From contig CASBQX010000068.1 in NCBI GenBank assembly GCA_949127925.1, positions 1 to 8,403 on the forward strand: 8,403 bases of DNA, written 5' to 3'. Both the position numbers and the translations under genes were made by a program. Source of the stretch: Synechococcales cyanobacterium PMM_0002. GTDB taxonomy: Bacteria; Cyanobacteriota; Cyanobacteriia; Elainellales; Elainellaceae. This document shows positions 5,827 to 8,403 of the stretch, piece by piece. Under the pieces are notes generated by a model. It was given only the letters and a program-made list of their open reading frames with translations. It was not told where the DNA came from and did not search any database. Position 1 is the first letter of the stretch; every line of letters begins with the position of its first letter.

Positions 5827-7005
5827 ATGACCAGCAGCCTATCTAAACCTGATAAACCTACGTTTCCATGGGGGAAGCGGCTACTGTCGGTGATGGATCG
5901 CTACATCATTGCCGAATTGATCCCGCCCTTTTTGTTTGGCGTTGGGGCGTTTGCGTCTCTAGGCGTATCGGTCGATAGCCTGTTTTACCTAGTCAATCAG
6001 GTGGTCGAGCAGGGGTTACCCTTGTCGGTCGCAGCAGAAGTGCTGCTGCTAAAGCTGCCAGAGTTTGTCGTCTACGCCTTTCCGATGGCGACCCTACTAG
6101 CCACCTTGATGACCTTCAGCCGCTTTTCTAGCGACAGTGAACTGGTAGCGCTGCGGGGTTGCGGGGTCAGCGTTTATCGGATGATTGCGCCTGTGATTGT
6201 GTTTTGTTTGGTGGTAACAGGTTTAACCTTTGCCTTCAACGAGTCGATTGTGCCAGCCGCTAACTTCCGGGCTTCGACGACCCTCGACCGGGCGTTGGCT
6301 CAAGAAAAGTCAGAATTTCGAGAAAGCAATATTCTCTATCAAGAATTTCAGGAGCTAGCCCAGCCAGACGGCAGCAAGGAAAATGCCCTGTCTAGAATTT
6401 TTTACTCTAAAGAATTTGATGGCGAACGGATGAAAGGGCTAACCATTTTAGATTTTTCTCGTCAGGGCCTAAATCAAATTGTCAGTGCTGAATCTGCGGT
6501 TTGGAATCCTCAGCGCAACACCTGGGATTTCTCTAACGGAACGATTTATGTCGTCTCTGCTGACGGCTCGTTTCGCAACATTGTCAAATTTGAAGAGCAG
6601 CAAATTCAACTGCCCCGCGCCCCGCTAGATTTAGCGCGTCGAGGCAAAGATTATGGCGAAATGAACATTGCTGAGTCGCGGCAGTATCTCGATGTGATTA
6701 AACAGGGCGGCAACGAGAGCAAAATTCGAGAGCTTAAGGTCCGAATTCAGCAAAAATTCTCGCTGCCGTTTGTGTGTGTCGCCTTTGGTTTGGTGGGGGC
6801 ATCGTTGGGGGCACAGCTACGCCGCACGGGTAGAGCAACGGGTTTTGCTCTCAGTATTGTGATTATTTTTGCCTACTATATGCTGTCGTTTATTAGCGGC
6901 GCGATCGCCCAAACTGGCACCATCTCTCCATTATTGGGCGGCTGGATTCCTAACTTTTTTGGGTTGACGGCGGGCACCCTCTTGCTCATTCGTGCTTCCC
7001 GCTAG
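5827..7005 (+). CDS. lptF: LptF/LptG (YjgP/YjgQ) family lipopolysaccharide export permease
   Basis: A 392-residue membrane protein forming the transmembrane part of the LptB-driven exporter. The order of parts fits the family: transmembrane helices at about 32-56, 74-96 and 119-138, a periplasmic beta-jellyroll of about 145-275, then three helices at about 313-330, 338-358 and 368-388. The cytoplasmic segment SRFSSDSELVALRGCGVSVY (98-117) is the conserved coupling helix with its acidic residue (E105), which docks onto LptB. The second half opens with RIQQKFSLPFVCVAFGLVGA (306-325), also family-typical. Only one such gene is present here, whereas enterobacteria have separate LptF and LptG; a homodimer is inferred. 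The start at ATG 5827 has no good ribosome site. An internal ATG at 5893 (MDRYIIAEL) matches the usual family N-terminus, so the first 22 residues may not be translated. Four 15-bp repeats lie just upstream. Confidence 0.93.
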   Translation: MTSSLSKPDKPTFPWGKRLLSVMDRYIIAELIPPFLFGVGAFASLGVSVDSLFYLVNQVVEQGLPLSVAAEVLLLKLPEFVVYAFPMATLLATLMTFSRFSSDSELVALRGCGVSVYRMIAPVIVFCLVVTGLTFAFNESIVPAANFRASTTLDRALAQEKSEFRESNILYQEFQELAQPDGSKENALSRIFYSKEFDGERMKGLTILDFSRQGLNQIVSAESAVWNPQRNTWDFSNGTIYVVSADGSFRNIVKFEEQQIQLPRAPLDLARRGKDYGEMNIAESRQYLDVIKQGGNESKIRELKVRIQQKFSLPFVCVAFGLVGASLGAQLRRTGRATGFALSIVIIFAYYMLSFISGAIAQTGTISPLLGGWIPNFFGLTAGTLLLIRASR

Positions 7006-7023
7006 GGTACGCGATTAATTACG

Positions 7024-7051
7024 GTAGAGACGCGATTAATCGCGTCTCTAC
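7024..7051. repeat. Perfect 28-bp palindrome between convergent genes, REP-like
   Basis: The left half, GTAGAGACGCGATT, is followed at once by its exact reverse complement, so the two arms meet without a loop (centre between 7037 and 7038). TACGGTA occurs in direct orientation at both ends (7020-7026 and 7049-7055). The element fills the 60-nt gap between the permease stop (7005) and the GDPD stop (7066). I recall close relatives with the same GTAGAGACG arms and different centres in many cyanobacterial genomes. It could act as a two-way transcription end, but no T-run follows on either strand. Confidence 0.9.
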
Positions 7052-7065
7052 GGTAATCTACGCCA

Positions 7066-7797
7066 TTAGCCGTCTGATTCGGCTCCGCAGAACGCCAGGG
7101 GGGCTGCGAGTTGAGCCTCTCGAATTTTGATCCCCACATCTGGCGTATCGGTGATAATGCCCTCAATCCGGCGATCGCCCAGCAGCCTGGTCATAGCCGG
7201 AATGTCGTTCACCGTCCAGACAAAAATGGGCAAGTCTCCCCCAACGACCTGGGTGAGTAGCGTGCTGTCGAGTAATTGCCAATGGGGCGCAATAAAATCG
7301 GCGTGCATGTGGCGGACGCGATCGCGCACCGCCTTGGCATTGAGCCGAAACGACCGACAAAACTTAACCGTCCCATTGCCAAATAAAAACCCCGTCTTAA
7401 TGTCGGGGTAGTGCCGTTTCACATTTTTGAGAGCAGCAGGGTGAAAGGACGTAATCACAAAGGCATCTGGGGGGAAGCCACTCAGCAAGCGCTCTACTAC
7501 AGCAGGCTCATACCTCGCCTCTTTTAATTCCACATCAAGCTGAATCCGACCTTTGCATAAGGTCAGTACCTGATCGAGGGTGGGAACGTCGGGATCGACT
7601 GCCTGTAACTCAGCGTAGGTCATCTTGCGGATGGGGTGCTGGTTCAGGTCGGCATCGTGATAAGCAATTAGCACACGGTCTTTGGTTCGACGGATATCAA
7701 ACTCAATCATGCTGGCTCCCAGTGCGATCGCCATCTCAAACGCAGCTAGCGTGTTTTCCTTCGCGTAAGCAGACGCGCCCCGGTGGGCAATAATCAT
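7066..7797 (-). CDS. Glycerophosphodiester phosphodiesterase family protein
   Basis: With the start at ATG 7797 the protein has 243 residues, a normal size for bacterial cytoplasmic GDPD (UgpQ-like). The family hydrolyses glycerophosphodiesters to glycerol-3-phosphate and an alcohol on a TIM barrel. Visible motifs: HRGAS (5-9) and ENT (14-16), EFDIRRTKD (32-40) with metal-binding E32 and D34, catalytic H47 (YHD), LDVELKE (87-93) with E90 and K92, VWTVND (193-198) and GIITDTPD (213-220). All key residues are present. No signal peptide is seen, so it is likely cytoplasmic. GAGGAG at 7808-7813 lies 10 nt before ATG 7797 but only 1 nt before ATG 7806, which favours 7797. A longer reading from TTG 7836 is less likely. 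The gene converges on the permease gene and is divergent from menD; no link to either is evident. Confidence 0.92.
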   Translation of the reverse strand: MIIAHRGASAYAKENTLAAFEMAIALGASMIEFDIRRTKDRVLIAYHDADLNQHPIRKMTYAELQAVDPDVPTLDQVLTLCKGRIQLDVELKEARYEPAVVERLLSGFPPDAFVITSFHPAALKNVKRHYPDIKTGFLFGNGTVKFCRSFRLNAKAVRDRVRHMHADFIAPHWQLLDSTLLTQVVGGDLPIFVWTVNDIPAMTRLLGDRRIEGIITDTPDVGIKIREAQLAAPLAFCGAESDG

Positions 7798-7807
7798 CGG
7801 TTGCATA

Positions 7808-7813
7808 CTCCTC
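7808..7813 (-). promoter_or_regulatory. Ribosome binding site deciding the GDPD start
   Basis: GAGGAG on the minus strand lies 10 nt from ATG at 7797 and 1 nt from ATG at 7806. The larger spacing is workable for initiation and the smaller is not, so the site points to 7797, giving a protein beginning MIIAHRGAS. Confidence 0.6.
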
Positions 7814-8050
7814 ACTCCACTGAAGGCCAAAGGCAAGCGATAGTTTAGACGTTGAACGTTAAATTTAGAGCCTAGACGTAGACCTAAGATTGAAACAAAT
7901 TCTGGCGATGTGTCAAAGATCGGGTGCTTTTTTTGGCAAACGCCTGACTAGCGAAAGGTTCAACAAAATCTCTCAACACACCCAGAACCTTACCCATATT
8001 ACTTTTATTGCCCAATTGAGCTGCTCTTTTATCGCTTTGTTTTGCCCCCT

Positions 8051-8403
8051 ATGTCCCTGGATTTTAGAAACATCAATACGCTTTGGACGTCTGTTTTAGC
8101 CGAAACCCTGAGCCGTTTGGGGGTCAAGGTGGCTGTTGTCTGTCCCGGCTCGCGGTCTGCCCCGTTGGCCGTTGCGTTTGCCCAACATCCACAAATCGAG
8201 GCGATCCCCATCTTAGACGAAAGATCGGCGAGTTTTTTTGCCCTGGGGATCGCTCGTCAATCGGGGCAGCCCGCCGCCTTAATTTGTACATCGGGCACGG
8301 CGGGGGCAAATTTTTATCCCGCTGTGATTGAAGCGTATCAAAGTCGGGTGCCGCTGCTAATTTTGACTGGCGATCGCCCGCCCGAACTGCGCGATTGCCA
8401 TGC
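8051..8403 (+). CDS. menD: MenD, SEPHCHC synthase, N-terminal part (cut by right edge)
   Basis: From ATG 8051 the frame is open for 117 codons to the window edge. The product, 2-succinyl-5-enolpyruvyl-6-hydroxy-3-cyclohexene-1-carboxylate synthase, is a thiamine-diphosphate enzyme that joins isochorismate and 2-oxoglutarate. In cyanobacteria this leads to phylloquinone, the photosystem I electron carrier. Diagnostic stretches of the N-terminal domain are NTLWTSVLAETL (9-20), CPGSRSAPLAVAF (31-43), PILDERSASFFALGIAR (53-69) with the cofactor-activating glutamate E57, CTSGTAGANFYPAVIEAYQ (79-97) and LTGDRPPELRDC (105-116). The full enzyme is usually 550-600 residues, so only about a fifth is present. 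No purine-rich ribosome site precedes the ATG; the 10 nt upstream are mostly pyrimidine (TTTGCCCCCT). An in-frame TTG at 8042 is a less likely start. The gene is divergent from the GDPD gene across about 250 nt, which presumably holds its promoter, though none was recognised. Confidence 0.95.
   Translation, partial: MSLDFRNINTLWTSVLAETLSRLGVKVAVVCPGSRSAPLAVAFAQHPQIEAIPILDERSASFFALGIARQSGQPAALICTSGTAGANFYPAVIEAYQSRVPLLILTGDRPPELRDCH

Noticed and set aside
7024..7051. Rho-independent terminator for the lpt cluster or GDPD gene
   Set aside because: The palindrome is strong, but there is no loop beyond the paired centre and no T-run on either strand. It is called a repeat, with termination left only as a possibility.
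7890..8099. A 69-codon plus-strand frame before menD
   Set aside because: It overlaps the menD start by 49 nt in another frame, has no recognised domain and no good ribosome site. The divergent region is better read as leader sequence.
1..8403. tRNA, rRNA, CRISPR array, insertion sequence or defence island
   Set aside because: No cloverleaf, regularly spaced repeat-spacer unit, transposase or defence-type domain was seen. HIP1 sites also occur inside the metal operon, giving no hint that it is a recent import.

Overview
The window looks like a piece of a cyanobacterial chromosome. The octamer GCGATCGC (HIP1) occurs about thirteen times in 8.4 kb, in the pattern typical of many cyanobacteria. 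The gene content agrees: a secreted cupredoxin-like protein, a DUF309 protein beside lipopolysaccharide-export genes, and a menD gene, which cyanobacteria use for phylloquinone synthesis. I cannot name the genus.

Layout. (1) Positions 1-344, minus: the N-terminal part of an exported cupredoxin-like protein, cut by the left edge. (2) Positions 345-621: intergenic, with a nested palindromic repeat (489-596) whose core starts with GTAG and ends with CTAC. (3) Positions 622-3387, minus: a tight three-gene operon for a cluster-9 (Mn/Zn-type) metal ABC importer. It is transcribed in the order binding lipoprotein, ATPase, membrane permease, with gaps of 4 and 8 nt. (4) Positions 3388-3714: an AT-rich divergent control region. 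(5) Positions 3715-7005, plus: a DUF309 gene, lptA, lptB and an LptF/LptG-type permease, spaced by 113-129 nt. Two of the gaps carry short direct repeats. (6) Positions 7006-7065: a convergent gap holding a perfect 28-bp palindrome. (7) Positions 7066-7797, minus: a glycerophosphodiester phosphodiesterase-family protein. (8) Positions 8051-8403, plus: the 5' third or less of menD, cut by the right edge.

How the genes work together. The metal importer is a complete unit: the lipoprotein captures the ion, the permease passes it and the ATPase drives transport. The lpt genes give a periplasmic bridge protein, the cytoplasmic ATPase and one transmembrane subunit. With a single permease gene here, a homodimeric inner-membrane exporter is plausible. 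The cupredoxin, GDPD and menD genes have no evident functional link to these two systems.

I see no strong evidence for a wholly new biological system. The most interesting signals are non-coding: two REP-like palindromes sharing GTAG/CTAC ends, a four-copy 15-bp tandem repeat just before the permease gene, and a triple TGGCATT repeat before lptB. Among the proteins, the mixed Zn/Mn signature of the metal importer and the placement of DUF309 next to the lpt genes deserve a second look.
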